Assembly: GCA_032718475.1 (NCBI GenBank)
Contig: JAUCBJ010000978.1
Span: 1 to 25,232, forward strand
DNA from: Nemertoderma westbladi
Taxonomy: Eukaryota > Xenacoelomorpha > Nemertodermatida > Nemertodermatidae
DNA: 25,232 nt
Reading direction: 5' to 3'
In this document: positions 1-10,022 of the stretch, one piece after another
Layout: each line of letters starts with the position of its first letter
Position numbering within the stretch: the first letter of the stretch is position 1
Translations under genes and position numbers: made by a program
Notes under the pieces: model-generated
Database searches by the model: none
What the model was told of the DNA's origin: nothing
Seen by the model: the letters and a program-made list of their open reading frames with translations, nothing else

Positions 1-85
1 ACTATTGCGGGTTGCGTGGCATATTCAAAATGATGTAGTATTTGGTTTGGTACTGCATTTTTTTTTCCAATTCAAGGTTCTGTTT

Positions 86-264
86 TCAGCTACAATATCT
101 AAGAGGAGCATCTGTAAATCTGCAAGAGCCCAGCAAGGATTGCCATAGAGCCGCAAAATTACTAGTTGTAATTTCCTCCACAGCTGCACGGAAAAGCTGC
201 AATTTAAAGAGCTTTAAGGATGCTTTCATTTTGCGGATGCGGGGGTCATCTACCGAACATCTTT
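86..264 (-). other. possible coding exon, unknown function, strand uncertain
   Basis: On the minus strand a 59-codon stretch is open from 264 down to a TGA at 86-88. It reads like protein: a charged start (DDPRIRKMKASLKLFKLQLF), then an amphipathic helix-like segment, with a higher G+C third position than its surroundings. It is preceded on that strand by a T-rich tract and an AG at about 265-266 that could be a splice acceptor. The plus strand is also open from an acceptor-like TTCTGTTTTCAG at 78-89 to a TGA at 273-275, so the strand is not certain. I recognise no family. It could be an exon of another gene, part of a transposon, or chance. Confidence 0.22.
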
Positions 265-428
265 CTCATCCATGAGCACAGATAAAAAAAATAATTGCTG
301 TAATATTGATGTTGAAACATTGAATTAGACAGATAGGCGGACATCGCACAAGGATTTTATGCTTACTAAACGTTATAGAAGAGTGACTTACATCATAGTC
401 CCATATGCTAAATATAATTTGAAAATAA

Positions 429-863
429 GGTAGCACTTTGTGACGGTTTGTATTGTAAACATATATATAAATTATACATATAGTGAGACACAAAATGTAA
501 CATAGGGGTCAGCTATTCATACAAGCCGTACTATTCTGACAAAAATTTACAGAAATTGGGCATCCTGAAAATTTAAAAACAAGCGCATCTCTTAGAAGAC
601 ATATTAAGTTGTACGGATATTAAGTTTTGTTAATTTACTATGTATTTAAATGGTAAAATAATTAAAAAAATGTAATTTCTAAAATTATCGAAAAATGACT
701 TACACTTTTATTTTAAAAGATAATTTAAGTGGATTTATATGTTTAATATATGGAAGAATCAATGCTAAAAATTATTTATCAATGCAGATAGCGGTTCTTG
801 TTATTAAATTTTGCATATGTAGATTCAAAATACAAAGGTAGCAGTACCGTCATTATTTAACAA
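429..863 (+). repeat. ~435-bp interspersed repeat, copy 1
   Basis: This non-coding AT-rich repeat begins GGTAGCACTTTGTGACGGTT and ends near CAAAGGTAGCAGTACCGTCA. It aligns along its length with 1549-1975 in the same orientation and with 4195-4620 in the opposite one. Shared landmarks include the block around ATATATATAAATTATACATA, the block ending TTTTAAAAGATAATTTAAGTGG, and ATATGTAGATTCAAAATACA. Copy 1 is the most diverged. Both ends carry TAGCA next to a CCGTC/GACGG pair, as does the element at 6309-6711, so these are probably one loose family of non-autonomous elements. Confidence 0.8.
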
Positions 864-1501
864 ATATTAATTGATTTATTCGAAATCTAACAATTTATTA
901 TCACAACGTTTTTATAGAAATAGTATTATTTTTCCCCGTGGAAACATATTAACCATAAAAATGTAACAGAAGCTATTATTCTGAAACATTAATATTTTAT
1001 AATTTTTCCAGAAGTAAATTTTCAGATTATGTATTTAATAGGTATTTCTTTCAGTTTCATGATAATTTCCTAAATTGTTGTTTATTAATTTAAAGCATAA
1101 AACGTTTTACATCTCTAACTGCTATTAGAAAATCAACGCTACTTTCTATTAAATTATTCAAGTCATATTCAAATTATTTATTTACTCAAACAGCCAATTT
1201 ATTATTGAAGTATGAAAATCTGGGGATATGGCAATGGTGTATAGAAGGTAATTGCTTTCCTTGATATCGTAAAGTACGGAACGCCAGTAGTAGCTATCCA
1301 GTTTACCCATAATAAAAAAAGGTAAGACAAACTGAAAGAGAGAAGAGCTACATCGAGATGAATTAAATTTACTGATAGCCATACCCTGAAGGCTTACACT
1401 AACGCATGACTCGCCCCTTATGCTTCTGTGTCTGGCACAATTTACCATTGCACATTATACTGATGCCTGGCATGTATTTGATTCACCTGAATCAACAAAA
1501 C
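864..1501. other. AT-rich stretch with no recognisable gene
   Basis: I see nothing firm here. An 88-codon minus-strand open frame at 1182-1448 contains a pyrimidine tract followed by CAG, but the peptide matches no family I know and the frame overlaps simple AT-rich sequence. It is best treated as unannotated spacer between two copies of the 435-bp repeat. Confidence 0.6.
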
Positions 1502-1990
1502 CGCTTTCTCAAATAAGTATTAGTCAATAACGCTAAATAAAACAATAAAGTAGCATTTTGCGACGGTTTGTGTTTTAAACATATATATAAATTATACATA
1601 TATTGAAACACAAAATGTAACATACATGTCAGCTACTCTTACAAGCCATATTATTTTCACGAAAAATTTCACAAAAATAACATCCTGATCATTTTAAATC
1701 AACCCCATCTATTATAACGGTTATTAAGGTGTATGAATATATAAGTTCCGCAGCTTTTCAATGTATTTCAGTAGCAAAATTATTCAAAAATCAAAATTTC
1801 AAAAATTATCAAAAACATAACTTCCCCTTTATTTTAAAAGATAATTTAAGTGGATTCATAAGTTGAATGCATAGGAGAATCAAAGCAAAGAATTACTTAT
1901 CAACCCACTTAACGTTTAATATTATTAAATTTTCCATATGTAGATTCAAAATACAAAGGTAGCAATACCGTCACTATTTAACAATTTATA
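1502..1990 (+). repeat. left inverted arm (435-bp repeat, copy 2)
   Basis: This is the direct-orientation arm of the 3.2-kb inverted pair. It carries AGTAGCATTTTGCGACGGTT at about 1548 and AAAGGTAGCAATACCGTCAC near 1960. It matches copy 3 more closely than copy 1, including an extra ~45 bp of shared sequence outside the TAGCA motif. Its inner edge runs into a self-complementary AT block of TTAATTAA words at about 2005-2045. Confidence 0.8.
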
Positions 1991-2295
1991 ATTGATTTAT
2001 TCATAATTTAATTAATTAAATTAATTAAATTTAATTAATTTAATTAAGAAAACATGCAGTTTTAATTAAATAGATATTAATTCTTCTCAATAAAACAATT
2101 AATGGGTGGGTATGCGAAATATACAGTATACTGTAATATGATTTGCAAACAAAAATATTAAACAATTTACATGACTACGAATTGTATATCGTCTTTGTAT
2201 ATCAAGCAATAAAGTCAATTATTATATTATTAATTGGCAACAAAGATCAATTATTTTATTCCAAACTTGGATTCTATTGCAAGGGATTGATTTGA

Positions 2296-3858
2296 CCGCA
2301 CTGGTGTGAACTACAGATCGATTTCTCTACGATTTCTCGCGAACTCTTTCATTTTCTGTGACAGTTTACTGTGCGCGATATTGCTCTCGAAGATCAGCTC
2401 TCGAACCGCGGAGAAACTTCGTGGTTTTCTTTACAGACGTGGTCCTCTCTGAAGCTGATAATTCCACTTCCAACAGGTTAAATAATAGTTGTTTTAACTT
2501 TTATTTATTTTCTTTTAAAACGTTTATATTTTGATTGTATAAAGGTTGGCTGGCAGCTGACAATGGCTAATTGTACATTGTATATATTATTAAACTTACT
2601 CTAGAACGAAATAATTAATTCATAATAATTCAGATACGGCAGACTTTCGACGCGACGACAGAAATCATCCCTCCTCCTAGTGGAAAATCGGCGCTGATTA
2701 CTCCCAAAATTAAAACTGTCACCTGTACTAATGACTTTAGTTTATTGTATTGGTTAGAATAACGCATCACTGCAACCCGCTACCTTCCCTTTCTACTTTT
2801 CCCTAGTAGATAATTTAACATTGCAACAAGATATAAATATAAATGAGGACTACTTGCGCCAATGTATATGTTTGATTTAATGGTGCAAATTGATTGCAAA
2901 CATATTTTAATAATAATATTAATAATAAATAATTAGTAATCTAATATGAAGCTGTTACAAATAATATTTAAGTACAATATTTACATTACGTGCTAATAAA
3001 TTCCTTTCCCAAGCTAATATTTTTCTTACTACACACCACATAACAGCATTTGGTTAATTAAATGCAGCTTATTTACTGTTCTCTGATTGGGCGAGACCAG
3101 ACGTCTATTAAATGGTTGGCGTATAAGACATTTAAGGAAAGGTGGGTTGACTCATTGTATTGTGTTATCAAGGTGTAGGGCCTACGTACACCTTATGTGT
3201 TATGCATTGTATTGTGCATTCTGTCCAATTGTTCGTTGACAAGCAACCACATACAGTCATAATAAACTCGAATAAATAAACAACCTGTTAGGCCTACCAA
3301 ATGCAGTACAGCAGTAGTAGCCTCTCCTCTACTACCACTACCACACATCAACAGATGGGCTTGAGTTGGTATTAGTTTTTTTATTTACAGTTTGTTGGTA
3401 GTAGGCCTACTGTAGTACATTGTCGATGTTGAAGCGCAGGCGATCACTGAAGGCACTTTTGGCGCTACTTTAATGTGAGATTCACTTACAATCTGCCTTT
3501 CGCTCTGGCGAAACACACTCGGAATACCCATACCCAATGCTGAACTTTTCAACTGTTTCGAGACATCTGATTACGATTCTTCTACGACCTGCCGTTCCCT
3601 GAATAAGACTTCGCTATCAAAAAAAATGTGGTCTTGGCGTCTTAGAATCGAAGTTGGTAAAGGAAACATCAGCTCCGGTGAGAAGAACAACTGAAGTAAA
3701 CAACTGACTGACTGAGTTCCTCCGCTGTTAGAGAGCGCTATATCGCGCACAGCAAATTGTAAGAGTTCGAGAAACTGGAAGAGTTCGCGAGAAATCGTAG
3801 ATAAATTGTAACAATTTATCTACGATTTCTCGCGAACTACAGAACAGTTCTGTAGTTC
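2296..3858. repeat. inner imperfect inverted pair nested inside the 3.2-kb element
   Basis: About 2296-2400 reappears inverted at about 3728-3858. Shared words are GAACTACAG, TCTACGATTTCTCGCGAACT and CTGTGCGCGATAT. The pairing is imperfect over roughly 100 bp. The enclosed ~1.3 kb has no gene I can support. One minus-strand open stretch near 3485-3610 reads through about 35 codons without an ATG. The layout suggests a second non-autonomous transposon inserted in the core of the first. I could not find matching 8-bp flanks that would assign it to hAT. Confidence 0.5.
3782..3858. repeat. two overlapping palindromes
   Basis: Bases 3782-3809 and 3811-3838 are perfect reverse complements (28-bp arms) around a single A at 3810. 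The last bases of this palindrome then begin a second one, with 12-bp arms at 3834-3845 and 3847-3858 around A3846. Both use sequence from the inner terminal repeat (TCTCGCGAAC and GAACTACAGAAC). Confidence 0.9.
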
Positions 3859-4194
3859 AACAGCGTGGTGGCCCACTCCCTCCCGATAATTTCTTCATAT
3901 TTTTAATAATAATTTTAAACTAAAGATAATTTCTTCGATTGAGTGTTTGGAATAAACGTATACGCACGTATACTGAGCGGCCCGGAGGCTGACCTCTCAG
4001 CATATGGATTCTGTCGCCGCCGCCGTAACGAACATGCATCACACAGACTCCACGAAACAGATGGGATTGGAGGATAAAAACCAATAATGACTTACATCAA
4101 CCAAACAAACTGCCGTCTAATGTAATACACAGTCGCCTAAGCAGACAACTCACAATCACATCCTGATCCGCAACCTGGGAAATTGTTATATATT

Positions 4195-4665
4195 GTCGGT
4201 ACTGCTACCTTTGTATTTTGAATCTACATATGCAACATTTAATAATATTAATCGTTAAGTAGGTTGATAAGTAATTTTTAGCTTTGATTCTCCCATATAT
4301 TAAACTTATAAATCCACTTCAAATATATTTTAAAATAAAGGGGAAGTTATCTTTTTGATAGTTTTTGAAATTTAAATATTTTAATTATTTTACTATTGAA
4401 ATACATTGGAAAATTAACAAGACTTAATATTCATACACCTTAATAACCGTTATAATAGATGGGGTTGATTTAAAATTATCAGGATGTTATTTTTGTGAAA
4501 TTTTTCGTGAAAATAATATGGCTTGTAAGAGTAGCTGACATGTATGTTACATTTTGTGTTTCAATATATTTATAATTTATATATATGTTTAAAATACAAA
4601 CCGTCGCAAAATGCTACCTTGTTGTTCTATTTAGCGTTATTGACTAATACTTATTTGGGAAAGCG
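4195..4665 (-). repeat. right inverted arm (435-bp repeat, copy 3)
   Basis: This is the opposite-orientation arm of the 3.2-kb pair. It starts inside with GGTACTGCTACCTTTGTATT and ends with ATTGACTAATACTTATTTGG followed by GAAAGCG, the reverse complement of the left outer end. A 70-codon forward open frame at 4544-4756 crosses its edge and is not supported as a gene. Confidence 0.8.
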
Positions 4666-4797
4666 ATCCAGCAACAATACTATACATTGGCTTATATTAG
4701 AAGCGAAATACAAATATATTTTTTTTACGATAACTGTTTTAAGTAACACGAATTAATTACAATTACTCTATCTGTTTCGAAACAGGTCAGATAAGTA

Positions 4798-4818
4798 GGG
4801 GGGGGGGGGGGGGGGGGG
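4798..4818 (+). repeat. G21 homopolymer
   Basis: Twenty-one consecutive G bases. Comparable runs in the window are C18 at 9447-9464, G27 at 22903-22929 and G19 at 23349-23367. Such runs can form quadruplex structures, and their length is often unreliable in sequencing. Confidence 0.95.
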
Positions 4819-4904
4819 ATAAACACCCTCTGGTTAAAATATTAGTTTGTTTTTCTTATCTTTTCTGGTGTATAATTTGATTAGTATTTACGGTTTTCAC
4901 TTTC

Positions 4905-5255
4905 AGGCATGTCGACCCTTAGCGACAGGCTGGTGAACTGCCGAATAATATACGTCCTCCCAAACACGCAACCGCCTGTGGTGTAATCTATATATGCCAT
5001 GCATCAGCTCGAAAAGATTAAAAACAACAAAAACGCAGGACTTTTTCACCTTCAGACATTCCACCTACTACCGGTAGACTAGAGAACTTCAGCTTCCTCC
5101 CAAACACGAATCCAATCTTGTAGTAGATATTTCCCCAGTATCAGCTCAAAAACAATAAAATTGGTGATGGGAATGGTTTCACTCTCAGAGATTACACACC
5201 CAAGCAGCAGATTGAAGAACTGTAGGCTGGTCGGCGTCCTCTCACTCAAACAGGC
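4905..5255. repeat. diverged tandem repeat, ~140-bp unit, about 2.5 copies
   Basis: Blocks starting near 4905, 5051 and 5196 share the same order of words: a GAACT or GAACTG element, then (G)TCCTCCCAAACACG, a stretch with ATCAGCTC(G/A)AAAA, and TTTCAC(C/T)(T/C)TCAGA. The copies differ by many substitutions and short indels. The minus strand of the second and third copies is open for 75 codons (5079-5306), but the first copy is not, so coding is not supported. Confidence 0.5.
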
Positions 5256-5273
5256 AGCGTAAGATCTCTGTGG

Positions 5274-5300
5274 TACATACATACATACATACATACATAC
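5274..5300 (+). repeat. (TACA)n microsatellite
   Basis: About 6.75 uninterrupted copies of the tetranucleotide TACA. Confidence 0.95.
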
Positions 5301-5554
5301 CTGCAAAGTTTCAGTTAGAACAGCCTTAGTCTTAGTCTAATGGTGAAACTGCAGTTACAAAGTCGCCTGAGTCCTGATTGCTGACCAGTAATATATTTTG
5401 GCCTAAAACGATGCAAAATAATCCACTTTGACCACATTCGATTCACGCAAACAAATACTTAAAATATGACGAGATAGTGACGTTGCTCAAGTTAGCTTTC
5501 TATTATTGTATCGCGAGACAGACAGACTGAGATTTATAAGACTTAAAGTCATGG

Positions 5555-5930
5555 ATTTTATATTGGACGGATCCATCATGGATGTTGGACGGATCCGTCA
5601 TGGATGTTGGACGGATTCGTCATGGATGTTGGACGGATCCATCACGGATGTTGGACGGATCCGTCATGGATGTTGGACGGATCCGTCATGGATGTTGGAC
5701 GGATCCGTCAAGGAAGTTGGACGGATCCGTCATGGATGTTGGACGGATCCATCATGGATGTTGGACGGATCCATCATGGATGTTGGACGGATCCGTCATG
5801 GATGTTGGACGGATCCGTCATGGATGTTGGACGGATCCATCATGGATGTTGGACGGATCCGTCATGGATGTTGGATGGATCCGTCATGGATGTTGGACGG
5901 ATCCATCATGGATGTTGGATGGATATATTT
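5555..5930 (+). repeat. 22-bp minisatellite, 16 full units
   Basis: The unit is GGACGGATCCGTCATGGATGTT (written as two joined blocks, GGACGGATCC and GTCATGGATGTT). GGAC/GGAT starts recur at exact 22-bp steps from 5565 to 5917 with no indel. Nearly every unit has a GGATCC site. Units differ mainly by one base, CCGTC versus CCATC. Because 22 is not a multiple of 3 and the unit has no stop in any forward frame, all three plus-strand frames stay open and give the same 22-residue repeat in shifted phase. This is a by-product of the repeat, not evidence for a protein. Confidence 0.97.
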
Positions 5931-5939
5931 CGAATAATT

Positions 5940-6308
5940 TTAGATAGATTTCGATAGATAGATTTCGTAATTTGCGTCATTATCAATGCATACTACACAT
6001 AGTTCTATCGAAATACGAAAATAAGTGGCCTAATTTGTAATGACTGGAAATTGCAGAATAAAACTAGCACAAAATCGCACAGACTAAATACTGAAATAGC
6101 ACGGCGGTACTCTACTACTATAATAACAGTGGCCTTCTACGTCCTACATACAGAAGCTAGGGACCCCCAATTATTCTACTACATTATATATTTCTCAATA
6201 GCAGTCTTACATATGTTTCCTTACATTTTCAGATATCACTAAATTCCATATAGTAATTTCACTTTGCTACTAATGGGCTACAGTATTATTTAATATAATT
6301 AAGGATAA
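5940..6308. other. no gene seen
   Basis: The sequence opens with short GATAGATTTCG repeats just after the minisatellite. A 63-codon forward frame at 6051-6242 has no family resemblance. Nothing else is recognisable. Confidence 0.5.
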
Positions 6309-6711
6309 CAAAATGTAGCATTTTATAGCGGTTTGCATATTCGCTATATGTACAAATTCTATATATAGAAATAATCTGTGTTTTTAAAGATATCTCGAAA
6401 TGCTACCATCACCACTCCCAAAGTTTAATATATATAAGTAGCATAGCCGTCAAATCTTCCCATTAACTGAAGGGTTTTTGTATATTCAGTTTCAGAATAC
6501 AAAAATTATATGTATATTGACCATAGCAGCCGAACCATGATGATTTGCAAAAAGCAATTTGTTTCCAATGTTAGACATTTTGATTTATTTAATAATAAAA
6601 TAGTTAAATAAAATGTATTAGATAATAAAATTAAAATATAAGAAATGTTAATATAAAACCATATGTATGTCTTTGAAATATATATTAGTGACGGTTCTGC
6701 TACATTTTGTG
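6309..6711. mobile_element. ~400-bp inverted-repeat (MITE-like) element
   Basis: The left end reads ACAAAATGTAGCATTTT and the right end, on the minus strand, reads ACAAAATGTAGCAGAACC, giving a 13-bp perfect terminal inverted repeat. Each end then carries a CGGTTTG or CCGTC motif, as in the 435-bp repeat at 429-863, and more GTAGCA...CCGTC copies lie inside near 6395-6455. There is no coding capacity. The right end abuts the TA-rich flank of the next element. Confidence 0.55.
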
Positions 6712-6745
6712 TATATATATATATATAGATATACGTTCGGGCTGA

Positions 6746-6776
6746 AGGGCCACTTTTGTATATCAAAAGTGGCCCT
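6746..6776. repeat. perfect hairpin at transposon end
   Basis: AGGGCCACTTTTG (6746-6758) is followed by TATAT and its exact reverse complement (6764-6776). It lies just inside the left terminal repeat and contains two GGGCC motifs facing each other. Confidence 0.9.
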
Positions 6777-7491
6777 ATTGCGACTTGGGGGGTATTAAAA
6801 AGTGGCCCTTTAGCCCCTTTTTGGCCCTTTAGCCCGAAACCGCAAACGGGCTTGGATGGCCCTTTGTGTATATCCTTCCTCTAAAAAGTTATGCACCTTC
6901 ATTTTATTACTAAATGAAAACACAATTTTCGGGCCACTTACCAAAATGTATAAAATGGAATTAGGGCCAAAAAAGTCAAAAGGGCCAAAATTTGCCAAAA
7001 TTGGCCCTCTTACTGTCTGGAATAATATATCATTGGCCCGAACTGAGCTTACTATATAGTGAAGAAAGAAAGGGCCATAACAGGCCCTATTTGATGTGAC
7101 TTCATATGAAATTTATCAAATTAGTTGAGAAGGAAACGGGCCGAACTGAAAATGAGATAAATAACATTAGGGCCATTATACAGTGGCCCTTTTGAATCCA
7201 ATTTGATCCTACAAATAAACTGAGCTGAGAATTTGAGTGGCCCACTTGTTTCAAAATTGATTTATTAAATAAAATGACCCGAAGAAGGGGCCATTTTTAC
7301 TATCATAAAGAATGAGATTAACAACATTAGGGCCATAAATATACATTGATCAAAATGGGGGGAGGGGGTGTCATGTGGTTAATTCTATAGAACTAAATCT
7401 TAGAACTTTCTTGTTTATTGAAAATATTATTTTCTATTTAGTTATTTATTTAATTTATTGATACAAAGGTTGATGGACTTGTTAGCATTCA

Positions 7492-8564
7492 CCCTTTCGG
7501 TACCATGGCACATACGTCTGATCCATGGGTAGAGCGCCTTCACACATACGTCTGTTCCGTGACATTTATTCGATTTCTAAGAAGGGAAAATGTTGCTGGA
7601 CTATTAAGTACATGCTTCTATATGTTAGCGGCGCATTTCAGCTTGTATCTACTGTAATTTAACTACGGTACGCCTACTGCAGACCTGCTTACAGACTGCC
7701 AGGCTGCAGCAATAAGGTAAACTGTGTTGTTAGTTTTCAAATTTGACAGACTGACCGTCAGACCAGACCGACAGACGGTCTGGATAGGGTCAAAAGTGAA
7801 AACTGACAGCGGAAATGACATCCTGGACCAGGAAAACCCCCATAGCGATAATTTTAATTAGCTAACGTGATTCCTTATATTTTTGACGGACAGACTGACA
7901 GACAGTCGACAGACCGACCGACAGACTGTCTGGATAGGGTAAAAAGTGAAAACTGACAGCGGAAATGAAATCCTTGACCAGGAAAACCCCCATAGCGATA
8001 ATTTTAATTAGCTAATGTAATTCCTTATATTTTTGACGGACAGACTGACCGACAGACAGACCGACAGACAGACTGGATATGGTGAAAAGTTAAAACTGAC
8101 CTCGGAAATGAAATCCTTGACCAGGAAAACCCCCATAGCGATAATTTTAATTAGCTAATGTAATTCCTTATATTTTTGACGGACAGACTGACCGACAGAC
8201 CGACAGACAGACTGGATAGGGTGAAGAGTTAAAACTGACCTCGGAAATGAAATCCTTGACCAGGAAAACCCCCTTAGCGAGAATTTTAATTAGCTAATGC
8301 GATTCCTTATATTTTTGACGGACAGACTGACAGATAGACCGACAGACAGACTGACAGACAGTCTGGATAGGGTCAAAAGTGAAAACTGACAGCGGAAATG
8401 AAATCCTTGAGCAGGAAACCCCTATAGGGAGAATGTTAGTAGATTTTACTATTTCTAAAGTCTTGACAGACAAACTGACAGAAAGACAGACAGACTTCAG
8501 AAATTCATGAATTAGACTTGGGCACTTGGGGATTTGAATAATTTCCAGTTAGGTACCGAAAGGG
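7492..8564. mobile_element. piggyBac-like inverted-repeat element nested in the larger transposon
   Basis: CCCTTTCGGTACC at 7492-7504 recurs inverted at 8552-8564. The right end is followed by TTAA (8565-8568) and the left preceded by TTCA, one base from TTAA. CCC-starting termini at TTAA sites are typical of piggyBac transposons. However, the match continues outside (GTTAGC at 7481, GCTAAC at 8571), which a simple TTAA duplication does not explain. The 1.07-kb interior holds no transposase. Most of it is the ~145-bp tandem repeat. Confidence 0.5.
7740..8490 (+). repeat. five-unit tandem repeat, 139-150 bp period
   Basis: Each unit has a variable (GACA/GACC)n tract and then a conserved body: CTGGATAGGGT, AAAACTGAC, GGAAATGAAATCCTTGACCA, GGAAAACCCC, TTTTAATTAGCTAATG and TATATTTTTGACGGACAGAC. 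GGATAGGGT (or GGATATGGT) falls at about 7782, 7932, 8075, 8214 and 8364. Unit length changes because the GACA tract grows or shrinks, while the body is well kept. No open frame spans it. Confidence 0.92.
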
Positions 8565-8656
8565 TTAAAAGCTAACAAAAGCTAGGTTCACCCAGCATTC
8601 ACCAACCGCACCGCTTAACCGTAGACCGAGACCCGCATATAAAACGGAGTATTGAA

Positions 8657-8770
8657 CAACTGACTATATTAAATGGGGTATCTAAAAGCTAAAACAACTG
8701 ACTATATTAAATGGGGTATCTAAAAGCTAAAACAACTGACTATATTAAACGGGGTATCTAAAAGCTAAAA
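8657..8770 (+). repeat. 38-bp tandem repeat, three copies
   Basis: Three head-to-tail copies start CAACTGACTATATTAAA and end CTAAAAGCTAAAA, at 8657, 8695 and 8733. The third differs by one base (ACGGGG for ATGGGG). Short CTAATA-type repeats continue to about 8820. Confidence 0.95.
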
Positions 8771-9060
8771 CAACTAATATACAAATATAACTAATAAATA
8801 AATATAACTAATATACAAATAGCTACCCAACAGTGAAATATTTCCACAAAATATTCGAGAACACAAAATCATTTTAACATTGAATAAGGCAGCATCAGGA
8901 GTTGAAGAGTACAATAATTTGAATCGCAGTAACTATGGAAGCAATATAGTAAAATACTACAGTTAAATTTATTTTGTAGCACTACTGTACTTTAGTATAT
9001 CGCTATGTTTTATTAAAGAATTTAGCAACAAAAAAGTATCAATTTAAGAATAAAGTTACG

Positions 9061-9191
9061 TATTACATGGGAAAAAAACGTAGAACATTTTTTTTTCAAT
9101 ATTCTCTCGACCCTTTATTAACCTCATGCTCGGTAAATAAAATGCGTTGAGAATAATGAAAAAAAAATTCTACTTTTTTTACCATGTAATA
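9061..9191. repeat. foldback element, ~45-bp arms
   Basis: TATTACATGG plus an A-run, GTAGAA, a T-run and ATTCTC (9061-9106) faces its reverse complement at 9149-9191 across a ~42-bp spacer. The arms differ at a few positions. TATTTTGTAGCAC occurs on both sides (about 8970 and 9200), but too far out to be a tidy target-site duplication. Confidence 0.7.
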
Positions 9192-9339
9192 AATAATTAT
9201 TTTGTAGCACCAATTCACATCCCCTGTGTCGGGATCAAGAGTAGTTATTTCGCGTTCGCGGATCTGAGCTGTGATGGCCCGCTTTGTTGACTTCTTTCGA
9301 CCCCGTAGAGTAGCCTCGGCGACAAACTCACCAATAATT

Positions 9340-9870
9340 TCTAATTATGCAATGCTCCTAGGTCACTCCTACCAAATTTCAGATGGAATCTGATGGTTGG
9401 TTCTACAATTACACAGCTACAGTACCTTTACGATTCTGTCAATTCGCCCCCCCCCCCCCCCCCCTAGCGGCAGACAAGGGAACTTTAAAGTCTGTCTGAA
9501 TTTAGAATTTCTAAATAAGCAATGCTTGTAGGTGTAGGTCACTCTTACCAAATTTCAAGAAGATATATCAACCATACATAAAATTATGTTCAAACAAAAA
9601 TAATGCATTATTAAAATTTGTATTATTTTAGTTTGGTTAACTGTGGTAATTACATTGCAAGTCTTACAATTCATATTACTATTCATGACATTTTTTTGAG
9701 AAAGTTTGACTGGCCCATTTGATTCAAAATTGATTTATTAAATTAAATGAACGGGAAAAGGGCCACCTTTACTATCATAAAGAATGAGATGATTTACATT
9801 AGGGCCACAAATATACATCTTTTACAGTGGCCCATTTGCATCCAAATTGATCTTACCAATAAACTGAGAT
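9340..9870 (+). repeat. ~530-bp tandem segmental duplication, copy 1
   Basis: This block recurs about 670-680 bp downstream in the same orientation. Shared landmarks are CTCCTACCAAATTTCAGATG, GGAATCTGATGGTTGGTTCT, TAGCGGCAGACA, GGAACTTTAAAGTCTGTCTG and TGACTGGCCCATTTGATTCA. Copy 1 contains C18 at 9447-9464, where copy 2 has CCCGCC. Its 3' third matches part of the left subterminal zone near 7240-7335. Confidence 0.9.
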
Positions 9871-10022
9871 GAAAAAGGGCCAGAATGAAATACAATGAGC
9901 TTAACAGCATTAGGGCCATACTGTAGCGCCGTGGAGATATTTATGGACAAGGCTCTTTAGAGCTAGAACATAGTAACGAATAACGAACATAAGAACTATA
10001 AAAGTCCGTCTAGGCATAGAAT

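Larger units (their letters stand above)
1502..4665. mobile_element. 3.2-kb element with ~470-490 bp inverted termini
   Basis: The sequence from 1502 to about 1990 is repeated in inverted orientation from 4665 down to about 4195. The outermost bases match well: CGCTTTCTCAAATAAG on the left, CGCTTTCCCAAATAAG when the right end is read on the minus strand. The arms contain copies 2 and 3 of the 435-bp repeat. The ~2.2 kb between them holds no convincing coding region, so this is either a non-autonomous foldback-type transposon or two repeats inserted head to head. I find no clear target-site duplication at the outer ends. A solo copy of the arm lies at 429-863. Confidence 0.6.

Noticed and set aside
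1182-1448. 88-codon minus-strand frame with a pyrimidine tract and CAG inside
   Set aside because: No family resemblance, and no matching donor or neighbouring exon.
5079-5306. Minus-strand peptide with ISESETIP...LILGKYLL, recalling nicotinic receptor M2-M3
   Set aside because: It lies in a diverged tandem repeat whose other copies are not open, lacks flanking M1 or M3 sequence, and crosses a microsatellite; probably coincidence.
5506-5957. Three overlapping forward open frames of 117-143 codons
   Set aside because: They are the same 22-residue repeat read in three phases of a stop-free 22-bp minisatellite.
7740-8490. CRISPR-like array
   Set aside because: The varying parts between conserved blocks are GACA/GACC simple repeats, not unique spacers, and this is a eukaryotic window.
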